From positions 1-64,000 of the forward strand of contig JBEKTY010000016.1 in NCBI GenBank assembly GCA_049515555.1: 64,000 nt of DNA, in the 5' to 3' direction. Source of the stretch: JBEKTY01 sp049515555. Its GTDB lineage: Bacteria; Planctomycetota; Planctomycetia; Pirellulales; Thermoguttaceae. Positions within the stretch are counted from its first letter, which is position 1, and each line of letters begins with the position of its first letter. A program made the position numbers and the translations under genes. Positions 26,030-35,469 of this stretch are shown here, one piece after another. Below the pieces are notes generated by a model. It worked only from the letters and a program-made list of their open reading frames with translations, did no database searches and was not told where the DNA came from.

Positions 26030-28816
26030 ATGATTCGCCACAGCCATCGGCGCTGGGGATTGCTTTGCGTCTTGTTGGCCGGCACGGCCGCGTGCGACGC
26101 CGCCACGTTTGAAGTCGAGGGGCGGCAGGTGCGCGTCGATTCCCGGCGGTTCGCGGTGGTGATCGACGGGCTGGCGGTGACGCGCATTGAGAACAAGTTG
26201 ACGGGCGAGGTGTATGCCCGCCCTCCGGCGGAGTCTTCCGCCCCGTCGCCGGCGCTGGCCACGATGCTGGGCGAGCAGGGCGTGGCGGTGGAGTCGTTGC
26301 GCCCGGCCGTGCCGGTGAAGCGATTCGGCTTGAGCTCGCGGACGCGGGTGACCGTGACGCGGGAAGCCGACGGCGTCGTGATGAGCTACAGGGGACTGGT
26401 GTACGGCCAAGGCGAGAGCGCCGAATTCGCTCCCGACATGGCGATCCATCTGCGAATCGCGGTGGACCCCCGCACGGAAGACCTCGTTGTTTCGCCGGAG
26501 GTCAAGGGGAACATCGAATTGGTGCACCAGGTCCGCGACCGGGGCGTGCTGCGCAACTCCCTGCACGTGCTGAACCTGGCCGACGACCTGAGAATGGTCG
26601 TTCCCACCAACGATGGCAAGATCTTCGCGGCCGGCGCCGCGGCGGAGTGGGAGAAGTCGCCCGCGCGCTGGAGTTGGCCCATGTCCTGGGAGGCGGCCCT
26701 CGTGATCGCGGAGAGCGACCGCGGCTGCTTCGGGATCTGGGCCGACGAGCCGCTGTTGAAATACGGCCGCCACCTGAGCCTTGCGCGGAGCAGCCGCCGC
26801 TGGCACGCCGGAATCGAGTTCGAGACGTCCGACATGATTTACCGCTGCGACGAGATCAAGAATGCGTCGTGGCGGCTCAACGTGTTCCAGGGCTACTGGG
26901 CCAAGGCCGCCGAGCGCTACCGCTCCCAGATGGTGGACCAGTGGAAGATGAAGCCGCTGTCGGAGCAGTCGCCGGCCTGGGCCGACAAGGTGCGAATCAT
27001 GCTTGCCTCGTATTCGGGGAACATCGAGGAGCACGCCAAGCTCGCGCCGCGCGACACGATGGCCGCTTTCACGAGCCAGGGTTGGCTCCGCGGCTGGAAC
27101 GACGGCAGCATGCACAAGAAGGGCGAGAACTACCACCCCAATTGGCCGCTGGACAATCCGGTGCGATGGGAGGGCGTCGACGGGTTCGACAAGACCGCCA
27201 GGACGCTCGAGGGCCTCGGCATACACGTCTTCCCATATACCAACGCGGTGATCATCGAGACCGAGAAACATCCCTGGGTCGGGAGCAAGATCGGCGACCG
27301 GCACTTCTGGGCGTGGCGCATCTGGCAGCGCTTTTACCCGGAGCTGTGCCTGGACGTCGTGCGGCGCTACGGAGTGAGCGGCATTTACGAAGACTGTTCG
27401 TGGGTGCACGGCCGGCACCTGTGGGGCGAGCCCGACGGCGACAACTGGTACAACGGTTCCGTCAAGATGCGGGAGTACTTCCGTCAGTTGATGCCGCAGG
27501 TCGCCCTGATGGGCGAGCGGAACAACGAGATCACGGCCCGCGGCCAGCAGTTTGCGCTTGGTTGGGTGACTTCGGACGCCAACGCCCATCCCATCTGCGC
27601 CTACCTCTTCGAGCCTTTCATCCAGATGTACAACCTGGCCTCCGACGCCCACGCCTACGACGCCGAGGACATCCGCGGCTTCACCGTCACCAATTGGATG
27701 GAAGGCAACATCCTCGGCGGGATGCAGGAGGATCTGATGATCCGCAAGCGAGGAATCGTGTTTGCGACCGACCAGTTGAAGAGCTACTGGCCGGACACCT
27801 GGGACCCGCGGGTGATGCACTACTTCAAGGGCCGGAGCGGAACGGAGTACCGCTTCGTGCGGGACCGCGGCACGCGGTTCGTTCGCGTTTCCGGCGGCCG
27901 CGAAGAGACCATCTACTGGCGGGTCAAGGGAGTGGCGGCCGCAGCCGCGCCCGGCAGCGGCATCGAGGGCTGGGTGGGCTACGACCGCGATCGGATCCTC
28001 GGATTGAACCCGGCCCGTTTGTACGTGCTGGTGGAGAACGCCGAGCGGCCTCCGGCGGTGATCAGCAGCGTGCCCGAGGGATTTGCCATCGGACGGACCG
28101 TGGTCCGCGACGGCTATTGGCTCGTGCATCTCGACACGCTGGAGCGGCTTAAGGCGGTGCCGGCGCCCGACGCCCCCGAGGAACCCGCGAAACGATCGCT
28201 ACAGGTCGTCCGCGTCCGGGCCGGCAAGCCGGTGACATTCCTGGGCGTGGAGCGGGCCGCCGACGTCGGCGGCGGCGAATATGAGCTGACCATCGCTCTG
28301 CCCGGCGGCTTCGCCGCCGTGTGGGGCGAGCAGGCCACGGCCGTCTCCGCGGCCAAACCCGCGTACCTCGGCGAGCTGCCCGCGAAAGTGACCTTGCAGC
28401 GCATCAGTTCCGGAATGCTTTGCGAGCGGCACTCGTCGTTCTCGGAGAAAGGTCGCGGGAGCATCGTGCACGTTCCCGGCGCGGGCCTTGGCGCCGAGGC
28501 GTCGGTCACCTGGCTCCTCGCACTGCCGAAGACGCCGCTGCGCTGCATGTTCACCTACGGCGCCGCCCACGGCTACGGCGACGGCGCGAACTACATGGTG
28601 CGAGTCAACGGCCGGACGTTGTGGAAGAAATACTTCAACGAGACGGCCGACGATCCCAAGGACGCCGCCGCCCACAAGGGGCGTCCCCCAATCGCCGACG
28701 CCGTCGACCTGTCGGCCTACGCCGGCCAGACCGTCGTCCTGGAATTGGCGACGAACGGGCATTACTCCGGCGGCAGCGACATCATGCGTTGGACGGAACC
28801 GCGACTCGACCGATGA
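26030..28816 (+). CDS. Secreted DUF6259-like TIM-barrel glycosidase
   Basis: 928 aa. AGGAG at 26016-26020 is 9 nt from this ATG and only 3 nt from the in-frame GTG at 26024, so the ATG is preferred. The signal peptide is GLLCVLLAGTAACDA. An N-terminal beta-sandwich (about 25-290) precedes a TIM barrel (about 300-600) with GWNDGSMHKKGENYHPNWP, GIHVFPYTNAVI, GVSGIYEDCSWVHG and ALMGERNNEI. C-terminal beta domains end in a CBM-like region (FTYGAAHGYGDGANYMVRVNGR). The layout resembles DUF6259 and retaining alpha-glycosidase-like proteins. Asp in YEDCS and Glu in GERNNE are plausible catalytic residues, an inference only. Cotranscribed with the esterase-fucosidase. Confidence 0.7.
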   Translation: MIRHSHRRWGLLCVLLAGTAACDAATFEVEGRQVRVDSRRFAVVIDGLAVTRIENKLTGEVYARPPAESSAPSPALATMLGEQGVAVESLRPAVPVKRFGLSSRTRVTVTREADGVVMSYRGLVYGQGESAEFAPDMAIHLRIAVDPRTEDLVVSPEVKGNIELVHQVRDRGVLRNSLHVLNLADDLRMVVPTNDGKIFAAGAAAEWEKSPARWSWPMSWEAALVIAESDRGCFGIWADEPLLKYGRHLSLARSSRRWHAGIEFETSDMIYRCDEIKNASWRLNVFQGYWAKAAERYRSQMVDQWKMKPLSEQSPAWADKVRIMLASYSGNIEEHAKLAPRDTMAAFTSQGWLRGWNDGSMHKKGENYHPNWPLDNPVRWEGVDGFDKTARTLEGLGIHVFPYTNAVIIETEKHPWVGSKIGDRHFWAWRIWQRFYPELCLDVVRRYGVSGIYEDCSWVHGRHLWGEPDGDNWYNGSVKMREYFRQLMPQVALMGERNNEITARGQQFALGWVTSDANAHPICAYLFEPFIQMYNLASDAHAYDAEDIRGFTVTNWMEGNILGGMQEDLMIRKRGIVFATDQLKSYWPDTWDPRVMHYFKGRSGTEYRFVRDRGTRFVRVSGGREETIYWRVKGVAAAAAPGSGIEGWVGYDRDRILGLNPARLYVLVENAERPPAVISSVPEGFAIGRTVVRDGYWLVHLDTLERLKAVPAPDAPEEPAKRSLQVVRVRAGKPVTFLGVERAADVGGGEYELTIALPGGFAAVWGEQATAVSAAKPAYLGELPAKVTLQRISSGMLCERHSSFSEKGRGSIVHVPGAGLGAEASVTWLLALPKTPLRCMFTYGAAHGYGDGANYMVRVNGRTLWKKYFNETADDPKDAAAHKGRPPIADAVDLSAYAGQTVVLELATNGHYSGGSDIMRWTEPRLDR

Positions 28817-28906
28817 CAGGGACGCCACGGCCAATCCGTGCCGCGTCCGGCACTATCGTAACGGCTGGAGCCCGTGAGACTTTGTTGTCCGAGGTGAATG
28901 ACGATC

Positions 28907-29635
28907 ATGCGATTAGCGTTGTGCCTCTTTCTGGGCATGGTTTCGAGCGGGTACGCAGAGGTCGTCGTGTGCGTGGCGCCCGATGCAGCCCCCGGCGGCG
29001 ACGGCAGCCGCCTGCGGCCCTATCGCAACTATACCCAGCCGCCCTGGAGCACCAAGTATCCACGATTGGCGGCGATCATGAAGAACGAGCCTCGCCAACC
29101 CCTGGGCAACACCGTGCGACGCAACGTCTTCGTCAATTGCACAAAACAGGCATGTGACTTCGACGACAATGTGAGGAAGCTGCTCGACAAGCTCGATATT
29201 GCCGACAACCTGGTGGTGAATACGACGGGGGCAACCAATGGCTTGGCGGCCCCGGTCCGAATCAAGGGATTCATCAATCTTTCAGGCACCAAGGAGAAGC
29301 CGATCGATCTCCCTTGCGATGACCTGACCGTCCAGAGTTTCGCGTCGCGCTGGCGACCGTGGCTCCAGAAAGCCGTTGCGTCGCTGGAGACGATTCCCTT
29401 TGACCGGATCGGGCTCTACCAGGACGCATATCTCTACCTGCTTCGCGAGGCGATCGCTCGGGCACGTCGCTGCGGCCGCGACGTTGCGGCGGCCGAGCAC
29501 GTTCTGGCCGACGCGCAGCGACTGGTCGAGATCCCCAACGCCGGCGGCCTGCAATCGGGTCGCGTCCTTCCCGATCCCGATGCCGTGTTGCGGGTCAAGG
29601 AGAACATCGCCCGCGCGATCGAGGGGCTGCGGTGA
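28907..29635 (+). pseudogene. Internally deleted secreted right-handed beta-helix protein
   Basis: 242 aa. ATG 28907 lies 10 nt after GAGGTG; ATG 28898 is too close. The signal peptide (LALCLFLGMVSSGYA) is followed by the usual beta-helix opening, VAPDAAPGGDGSRLRPYRN. Around residue 42 (about 29029) the sequence switches to what is normally found late in these proteins (QPPWSTKYPRLAAIMKNEP, GNTVRRNVFVNC). It continues to a C-terminal helical region (RWRPWLQKAVASLETIP). The several hundred residues of beta-helix expected in between are missing, yet the frame is kept. It is probably a non-functional deletion derivative. Confidence 0.6.
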
Positions 29636-29708
29636 GACGTCGGAAACCAGGGAGCAATGAATTGCCGGGCTATGATCGAGATGACCCCATGAGTCGTGGA
29701 AGATTATA

Positions 29709-30035
29709 ATGGACAACCGGCCATCCCTTGCTCCAATGGAAATGAGGATCGCAGAAGTGCAGAAATCATTGTGGGTTCTTACCGCCTCGCTGCTTGCCGC
29801 GGCGGCTGCGATCGCCGCCGGGACGGAGGCGCCTTTCGCGAACATCGGACTCTGCTCGGGCTCGTCGCTGCACGGCCGCCTGTACCTGAGCAAGGACGAC
29901 GGCAAAACGTTCCAGCCGTTTTCGCAGATCCCCTTCGGCAACATTCAGCGGGTGTGCTTCGACCCCGATGACTCCAAGCACATCTACCTGACCACGTTCG
30001 GCTACTCGGTCATCAAGGCGCCGTTGGAGCCGTAG
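29709..30035 (+). pseudogene. Internally deleted BNR/sialidase-type propeller protein
   Basis: 108 aa. The N-terminus contains a good signal peptide (LWVLTASLLAAAAAIAAG), but only the last propeller blade of a BNR/VPS10-type protein follows: GRLYLSKDDGKTFQP, FGNIQRVCFDPDD, IYLTTFGYSVIKAPLEP. Complete relatives carry six or seven blades. Signal and last blade are joined in frame near residue 52, matching the architecture of the neighbour at 28907. A GGAAG site precedes the ATG at 29709; in-frame ATGs at 29736 and 29742 are alternatives. Confidence 0.55.
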
Positions 30036-30076
30036 CGGACCTGAACTGATACAACTGTGTCCGAGGAGATCATCCT

Positions 30077-31534
30077 ATGCGCCCCCGACTTATAGCAATA
30101 CCATACTGGCTTGTCGGGCTATTGGCCGCGGGATCTGCCGCGGCTGCCCCGCCGGAGTATGCCAAGAAACAGCCGCAGCAGAAACCCGTCCCGCTCGTGG
30201 AACGTCTTCAGCGCGAGGTAAAACCACTGAAGCACGCTCGCGGCAAGCGATGGCCGATGATCCTGTGGGAGTGCGTCTCCTTTGAGCCGCAGCGGCCGGA
30301 GGTCTACCGGGCCCTCTTGGAGCGCGGCTTGACACAACACGTCCGCCTCGATGCGGCCATGATTCCGGCGGCTTTAGCGATCCAGAAGGCAGGTTCGCCA
30401 GTCATCCTCATGGAGGGATCCGCCGGCCCCTGGCCCGCCTCGCTGGCCGGGCCTGCCCAGCGATGGGCTCATCGGTTCGACCCAGGCTATCAGCCGCCCC
30501 CGGGGCCCGAGAATTACGTCAAACCCTGCCTGGGCCTGTTCGAAGGATGGGCCAAGAATGCCGACCGGGTGCGGGGCATCCTCCGCAAGTTCCAAGAGGC
30601 CGGCGTGACGGTGGACGCGGTCTGGACCGACTGGGAAGGCGATCCCGCCGGCGAGCAGTTCGAACAAGCCAGCCACTGTCGACGGTGCCGCGAGATGTTG
30701 CCCCGCTGGGTGTTGGCGTCGCCGGAGAATTGCGCCGCGTACTGCGCGCAGCTTCGCTACAGTCTGCACGACGCCTACCTGGCCGCCCCGGTGCGCGAGA
30801 TCTTTCCCAAGTGCTCGGTGACCAACTGGCACGTGGTCTGGAGCACGCCGGAGAGGCCCGTCGTGTTCTGGAATAACCGTGCCAAGCCGCCGAGCATGCC
30901 GGCGCTCATGGATGCCAACCCCATCGCCTACGGCAACACGGTGATCTGGCAGCACTGGAACCAGGCATGGCCGCTCGACCTGGAGCACGTGGACCAGTTC
31001 TACACGCACCTGTTGTTGCGCGAGGTATCGGAGAATGCGGCCAACATGCTGCGTTACGCGCCCGACAAACTGTGCATTCCATGGGTTGCGCGCTGGTGCC
31101 CCGACGACGAGAACCCGCGGATTCCGGTCATGTCCCGGGCGCGTTATCGCGAAGTGTTGCGGCATCTCTGGCTCCGCGGCGTCGATGGAATGCAGGTCTT
31201 CAACGCGACTCGGCCGGGGTACGACGACGTCGTGTTTGCCGAAGTGGCCGACGCGGTGGCGGTGTACGACGAGATGCTGGCCTACGGGCGCTATCTCGAC
31301 GGCGGCGCGGTCCTATGCACGGAGACCCCGAAGGCGCAGGACGACGGCGTCTTATGGTCCGGCCGCCGCCTGGACGGCGAAGCCGTGATACGCGTGTTCA
31401 AGCAAGGAGGCGGCACGGCCACCATTGCCGTCGAGCCCTGGCCCGGCAAACGCGTGCAACTGAAGGCTTCGGACAACGGGGAGACGTATCTCGTGCGACT
31501 GGTCGACGGAGGCATTCGGGCGGAGAGGAGATAG
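30077..31534 (+). CDS. Secreted TIM-barrel protein, glycosidase-like, unassigned
   Basis: 485 aa from the ATG at 30077 with GAGGAG upstream and a signal peptide (YWLVGLLAAGSAAAAPP). The body alternates strands and helices as in a TIM barrel: PMILWECVSFEP, PVILMEGSAG, TVDAVWTDWEGDPAG, KCSVTNWHVVW, VDGMQVFNATRPGYDD. The pair Asp/Glu in WTDWEGD is a candidate catalytic site. A short Cys cluster (HCRRC) follows it, and a small beta domain closes the protein (VQLKASDNGETYLVRL). I cannot name the family. It follows two deletion derivatives on the same strand. Confidence 0.55.
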   Translation: MRPRLIAIPYWLVGLLAAGSAAAAPPEYAKKQPQQKPVPLVERLQREVKPLKHARGKRWPMILWECVSFEPQRPEVYRALLERGLTQHVRLDAAMIPAALAIQKAGSPVILMEGSAGPWPASLAGPAQRWAHRFDPGYQPPPGPENYVKPCLGLFEGWAKNADRVRGILRKFQEAGVTVDAVWTDWEGDPAGEQFEQASHCRRCREMLPRWVLASPENCAAYCAQLRYSLHDAYLAAPVREIFPKCSVTNWHVVWSTPERPVVFWNNRAKPPSMPALMDANPIAYGNTVIWQHWNQAWPLDLEHVDQFYTHLLLREVSENAANMLRYAPDKLCIPWVARWCPDDENPRIPVMSRARYREVLRHLWLRGVDGMQVFNATRPGYDDVVFAEVADAVAVYDEMLAYGRYLDGGAVLCTETPKAQDDGVLWSGRRLDGEAVIRVFKQGGGTATIAVEPWPGKRVQLKASDNGETYLVRLVDGGIRAERR

Positions 31535-31538
31535 ACAA

Positions 31539-31643
31539 TAGGTGTGGTGGTCCAGCGAGATTCGATCAATCCTTTGGGTGGTTTAACGCCCGGCTGATCC
31601 CACCTATATGGGTTATCAAAACTCGGTGGACCACCACAGCCAT
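31539..31643. mobile_element. MITE-like element with 17-bp terminal inverted repeats
   Basis: TGTGGTGGTCCAGCGAG at 31543-31559 is the reverse complement of 31622-31638 with one mismatch, enclosing about 62 nt. Outside the arms the sequence is ATAGG on the left and (read inward) TATGGC on the right, so TA dinucleotides flank it, as expected for IS630/Tc1-type insertion. There is no coding capacity. It lies between convergent genes, so a role as transcription terminator is the main alternative. Confidence 0.5.
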
Positions 31644-31772
31644 ATCCTATCCTGCGTCGCAAGCTGCACTTATGCTTCGGCTGAGTTTTTCACCATACGG
31701 GGCAGTGTGCCGCTCCGCCACCCGTAGCGGGTGCCCGGTGCTGATTCCCAACGCGTAATCGGGGATCTGGAA

Positions 31773-34700
31773 CTACTTGTTGCCAAAGGCACGGAAGTCC
31801 TTGATACGGCAGGAGCCTTTTGCCCCTGCTTCAGAATGGTCATTGGCCGTGCCGTCCGTCCTCATCTTACCGAGCCGTACGGCCACAGGGTCGCCTGGAA
31901 AGTGGTTTCGTGGCAGCGCATGGATCGTTTCCCAGAGCCGGTTGTCGAGGGAGACCTCAGCAAGAACCCTGTCTTTCTCCAGGCGAATCCGCAGATAGTA
32001 CCAGTAGTTCTGGCTGAGGGAGCCACCTAACCACTGGCTGGTGCCGTCGTCAACCCCGCACTCCCTGCCACCGCGGAGGTTGATGCGGAGCGTCTTGTCT
32101 TTCCAGACCAGGGTCATGCCGGTTCCCCATGAGGCGCCCCCATCGGTGCCGGAGAAGACAGCGCATTGGGCTAGGGTCACACCCGGCGGCAACGGCCGCT
32201 CGATCAAGGCGCAGTGGTTGGCGGGGGCCTCGATCGCCACGGCGCCTTTTTCGATCTTGAGTGAGGCGCCGGGCCGGCTGGAGACGATCTTCTTCCACGG
32301 CTCACCCAGCGCGACCCGGTCGAAACAGTCCTCCAGCAGCAGCACGTGGTCGCGGTAGACGTCGATCACCCGGGCCGCGGGAACAGCGTGCTCTTGCTGG
32401 TCGAGGATCAACAGCCAGCCGCGCGTCGGGGCGACGGGGATTTTCTCGTTCGGTTGGAATAAGGCGGCCATCTGGAAGCCGGGCACTGCGGGGGCATAAA
32501 AGCCCGTCTTCGCCGGGTCCAGGCCCAGGGCCGGCCAATCGACGCTCAGTTTCACATCCACCGGCTCGGATGCCCAGCTTGCCACGGCGACGAGCGTCGT
32601 GCCCTGCTTCACGTAGGCCGTGGCCAGCACGTCCTGGCGGCCGGTGCGGACCGGACAAGCGGGGTCCCAGTAGCCTACCATGCGGGAATCCCGGATGCCG
32701 AAGTCGTCCCAGAACTTCCAGATGGCCCTCGGGTCACCGCTGTCGAGGCGGTGCGTCATGCCATAGACCATGCCGCGCCAGGTGCCATCGCTTTCCAGCA
32801 ATTCGCTGTACAGTCCAAAGGGAATGCCGGAGATTTCCACCAGCCAGTAATCGGGCAAGGCGTTGTAATCGAAGCACTCGCCGAACCAGAGGCTGTTGAT
32901 GTAGGGCAAGTGCTCCATGTAGTAGTTTGCGGGGCTGCTCCGCAGGCCCAGGTAATCGTCGCCGCTGTGGAAGTCGATCAGGCAGCCCGGCTTGGCGCGG
33001 TCCATTACCTTGCGGACGCGCTTCATGATCTCGCGGTCGTAGCCGATGCCGTCCAGGTAGATGCCGTCGATGCCTACGTGCCGTACCAGCCAGTCGAGGC
33101 CCTCGATGTAATAGTTGTGCCAGCGGGAGAGGCCAGTGGTGGCGATGGCGGCGTCCATGCGGCCGCCGGGCAAAGGATGATGCCACGCCGGGGAGTAATG
33201 GTTGAGCAGGTGTTCGCGGAGCCAGGAGTCGCCGCCGCCCTCACCGTCGACGAAGACCTCGGAACCCAGGCTCCGCAGCGCCCACATCTCGGCCACATAG
33301 TCGCTCAGCTCGCGGACGGTGTAGTAGATCTTCACCTTCAGGCCCTTGGCGTGCGCTTCGCTGACATACGTGGTGAGTTCCTTGGTGGTGCGGAAGGGAT
33401 AGTTGATATGCGGGTTGAGTTCCCTTCCGTGATGGTAGTTGATGATGGTGGCCCCGCTTTGGGCCGCCTGGTCCACGGGCAGGGAGAAACCGAGGAAATG
33501 GAAATATCGCTGGCTCCAGTGCGCCAGATCGGGTGGCTTAAAGGGAGTGACCAGAAGTTGGAAGCGGAACTCCAGCTCTTGGCCGGCCTTGATGGACCTC
33601 GGGCCGCTGGTGGCGCGGACCAGCACGGCGTCCGGCTCCTCGGAGACCGCAGCGCCGCCCTTGCCCTGGTTGCCCCAGGAGGGCGGGATCTCGCCGAACA
33701 ATTGCCAGCTCTCTTTCGGCCCCTTGAGCTTGCACTGCAACCCGGCGTTGAAGTCGCCCAGCCAGACCACGCCCGTTGCCGGGCCGCGACTCCAGTCCCA
33801 TTGCCACCGGCTGGGCCGATAGCCGCCGCGGCGGCAGAAGCCCATCATGTACGCGGCCACCTCGCGGCGATAGGGGATCTCCAAGCGGATGTCCCGCACG
33901 TCAACCGCCTCCAGGGCCTTGAGCGTAACACGGTAGTTGATGCAGCCGTCGAACTCCATCTTCGCCCGGCAGGTCATCTCGAAAGGCTTGCCCGTGCTCT
34001 GCGACTGAATGGTCGCTGCCCCCGGCGCAGTCTTGTCAATACGGACTGTCCCGCCTGACCAGGCAACCGGTCCGGGCTGGGTCTCCACCACCAACACCAT
34101 TGGCTTGGCTAGTATCTCGCGCTGGCTGCTGCGGATGCTCTCCGGCACTCCCGTTGAGCCGAAAGTCACCTGCCGGCCTAAGCAAGCCACGGTCTGCCCT
34201 TGCACCTTCAGCGGCGTGTAGGGCGGCACCACCTCGTCGTCCAGGGCAAGCGTGGAATCCAGCCACTTCAGCCGGGCAAGGCGCCACAGCTCGCCCACGC
34301 CGCCGTCTTCCAGCACTCGCGGCGAAACCGCCAGCGAGAGTCGCATGCTGCTGGCCTCGGCGTCTCGCGAGCGGAAGGTGAGCACGCATTCATAATTGCC
34401 CGGCACGGCCTCCTTGGGGACCTGGATGCCGAACCACAGGGCTTGCACCTTCCCCTGCGGTACGCTGATCTCCTTTTCCGTCGGCCGTCCCAGCCAGTCC
34501 GTACCGTCCAGGTTGAAGGCACAAAACGAGGAGCCGGGCAAGTCGCTTAAGTGCGCGACGGCCAGGCCCTGGATCGGTTTGCGGGCCGCATAAAGGCCAA
34601 CCTGGAACACATAGAACTCGCCCCGGCAGGCCGCGCCGCGAAGCTCGGCACGGGGGCCGCTGCGAATCCAGCGAAGTGGTAGATCGTCGCTCATGCGGAT

Positions 34701-35324
34701 GGGGAACTGGCGATCCTCGGCAAACAGCAGGTATGCGCGGCCGGGATGGTCGGCCACCAACCGCTTCGTCTCCGCCGCCGTGGCGATGACCTCCATCGGG
34801 TCGAAGCGGTGGAATTCGTCCCAGGTCTGAAACTCGACGACCTTGGCCTCCGGCAGCGCCTGCCACTTGCCGTCGCGGAGCCGCTCGGGCGCGAGGCCGT
34901 TGCGCTCCAGCCATGCCGGTTCGGCCGTAGCCTGCGGCGCCGTGTATTCCATGGAGTAGCTCCAGTTCACTATCTTCTCGACAAAGGGCATGTAGTAGAC
35001 GAAGTATTCGCCGGGCGTGTCGGCCTGGAAAACCAGGTCGCCGTACTCACGGTTGATCTGCACGGCGACGCGGTTGGGCACGGTCTTCCCCGCGGCATTG
35101 GTGACCACGATGTTCTTTTTCTCCGCGGCCGTATCGCGGCGCCGCCAGGGGATGTGGATCCGTACGGCGTCTGCCTTGCCGACCACTGCGACCCGCGCCC
35201 GCTGGTTCCCCAGCCCTGCCGCCCATCGCGATTTGGCCACCCCGTAGGGCACGTCCTCCGCAGCTAGCCTGAAGCAAGGGCCGAGAATGATCCAGAATAA
35301 CAACCAGATACGGGGCGTGGTCAT
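31773..35324 (-). CDS. Giant secreted DUF6067/GH123-like protein with C-terminal LamG-like module
   Basis: 1183 aa from the ATG at 35324 with GGAGAT upstream; the frame is open further, but the signal peptide (IWLLFWIILGPCFRLAAE) follows this start. N-terminal beta-rich domains (about 30-430) resemble those before GH123-like barrels. The TIM-barrel part (about 620-900) contains GLKVKIYYTVRELSDYV, GIDGIYLDGIGYDREIMKR and CLIDFHSGDDY, so Asp residues in YLDGIGYD are catalytic candidates. The last about 190 residues form a concanavalin-like module (DCFDRVALGEPW, WYYLRIRLEKDRVLAEVSLDN). This architecture fits DUF6067 planctomycete proteins. Substrate unknown. Confidence 0.65.
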   Translation of the reverse strand: MTTPRIWLLFWIILGPCFRLAAEDVPYGVAKSRWAAGLGNQRARVAVVGKADAVRIHIPWRRRDTAAEKKNIVVTNAAGKTVPNRVAVQINREYGDLVFQADTPGEYFVYYMPFVEKIVNWSYSMEYTAPQATAEPAWLERNGLAPERLRDGKWQALPEAKVVEFQTWDEFHRFDPMEVIATAAETKRLVADHPGRAYLLFAEDRQFPIRMSDDLPLRWIRSGPRAELRGAACRGEFYVFQVGLYAARKPIQGLAVAHLSDLPGSSFCAFNLDGTDWLGRPTEKEISVPQGKVQALWFGIQVPKEAVPGNYECVLTFRSRDAEASSMRLSLAVSPRVLEDGGVGELWRLARLKWLDSTLALDDEVVPPYTPLKVQGQTVACLGRQVTFGSTGVPESIRSSQREILAKPMVLVVETQPGPVAWSGGTVRIDKTAPGAATIQSQSTGKPFEMTCRAKMEFDGCINYRVTLKALEAVDVRDIRLEIPYRREVAAYMMGFCRRGGYRPSRWQWDWSRGPATGVVWLGDFNAGLQCKLKGPKESWQLFGEIPPSWGNQGKGGAAVSEEPDAVLVRATSGPRSIKAGQELEFRFQLLVTPFKPPDLAHWSQRYFHFLGFSLPVDQAAQSGATIINYHHGRELNPHINYPFRTTKELTTYVSEAHAKGLKVKIYYTVRELSDYVAEMWALRSLGSEVFVDGEGGGDSWLREHLLNHYSPAWHHPLPGGRMDAAIATTGLSRWHNYYIEGLDWLVRHVGIDGIYLDGIGYDREIMKRVRKVMDRAKPGCLIDFHSGDDYLGLRSSPANYYMEHLPYINSLWFGECFDYNALPDYWLVEISGIPFGLYSELLESDGTWRGMVYGMTHRLDSGDPRAIWKFWDDFGIRDSRMVGYWDPACPVRTGRQDVLATAYVKQGTTLVAVASWASEPVDVKLSVDWPALGLDPAKTGFYAPAVPGFQMAALFQPNEKIPVAPTRGWLLILDQQEHAVPAARVIDVYRDHVLLLEDCFDRVALGEPWKKIVSSRPGASLKIEKGAVAIEAPANHCALIERPLPPGVTLAQCAVFSGTDGGASWGTGMTLVWKDKTLRINLRGGRECGVDDGTSQWLGGSLSQNYWYYLRIRLEKDRVLAEVSLDNRLWETIHALPRNHFPGDPVAVRLGKMRTDGTANDHSEAGAKGSCRIKDFRAFGNK

Positions 35325-35469
35325 GTAAAAATCTCCTGTTGCTTTTGAAGGAAAACGACGATGGACGGCATGCCGACAGGAATGCGTTGACCCGTGAAGG
35401 TCAGCACGCCGGTGTTCTGGTCGCACCTGCCCGGCGACCGCAAATTTGTACCCTAGGCGGTCGGTCCAT

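Noticed and set aside
24737..28129. 1130-codon open frame on the minus strand
   Set aside because: It is antisense to two well-supported plus-strand enzymes and shows the typical low-complexity composition of a high-GC shadow frame.
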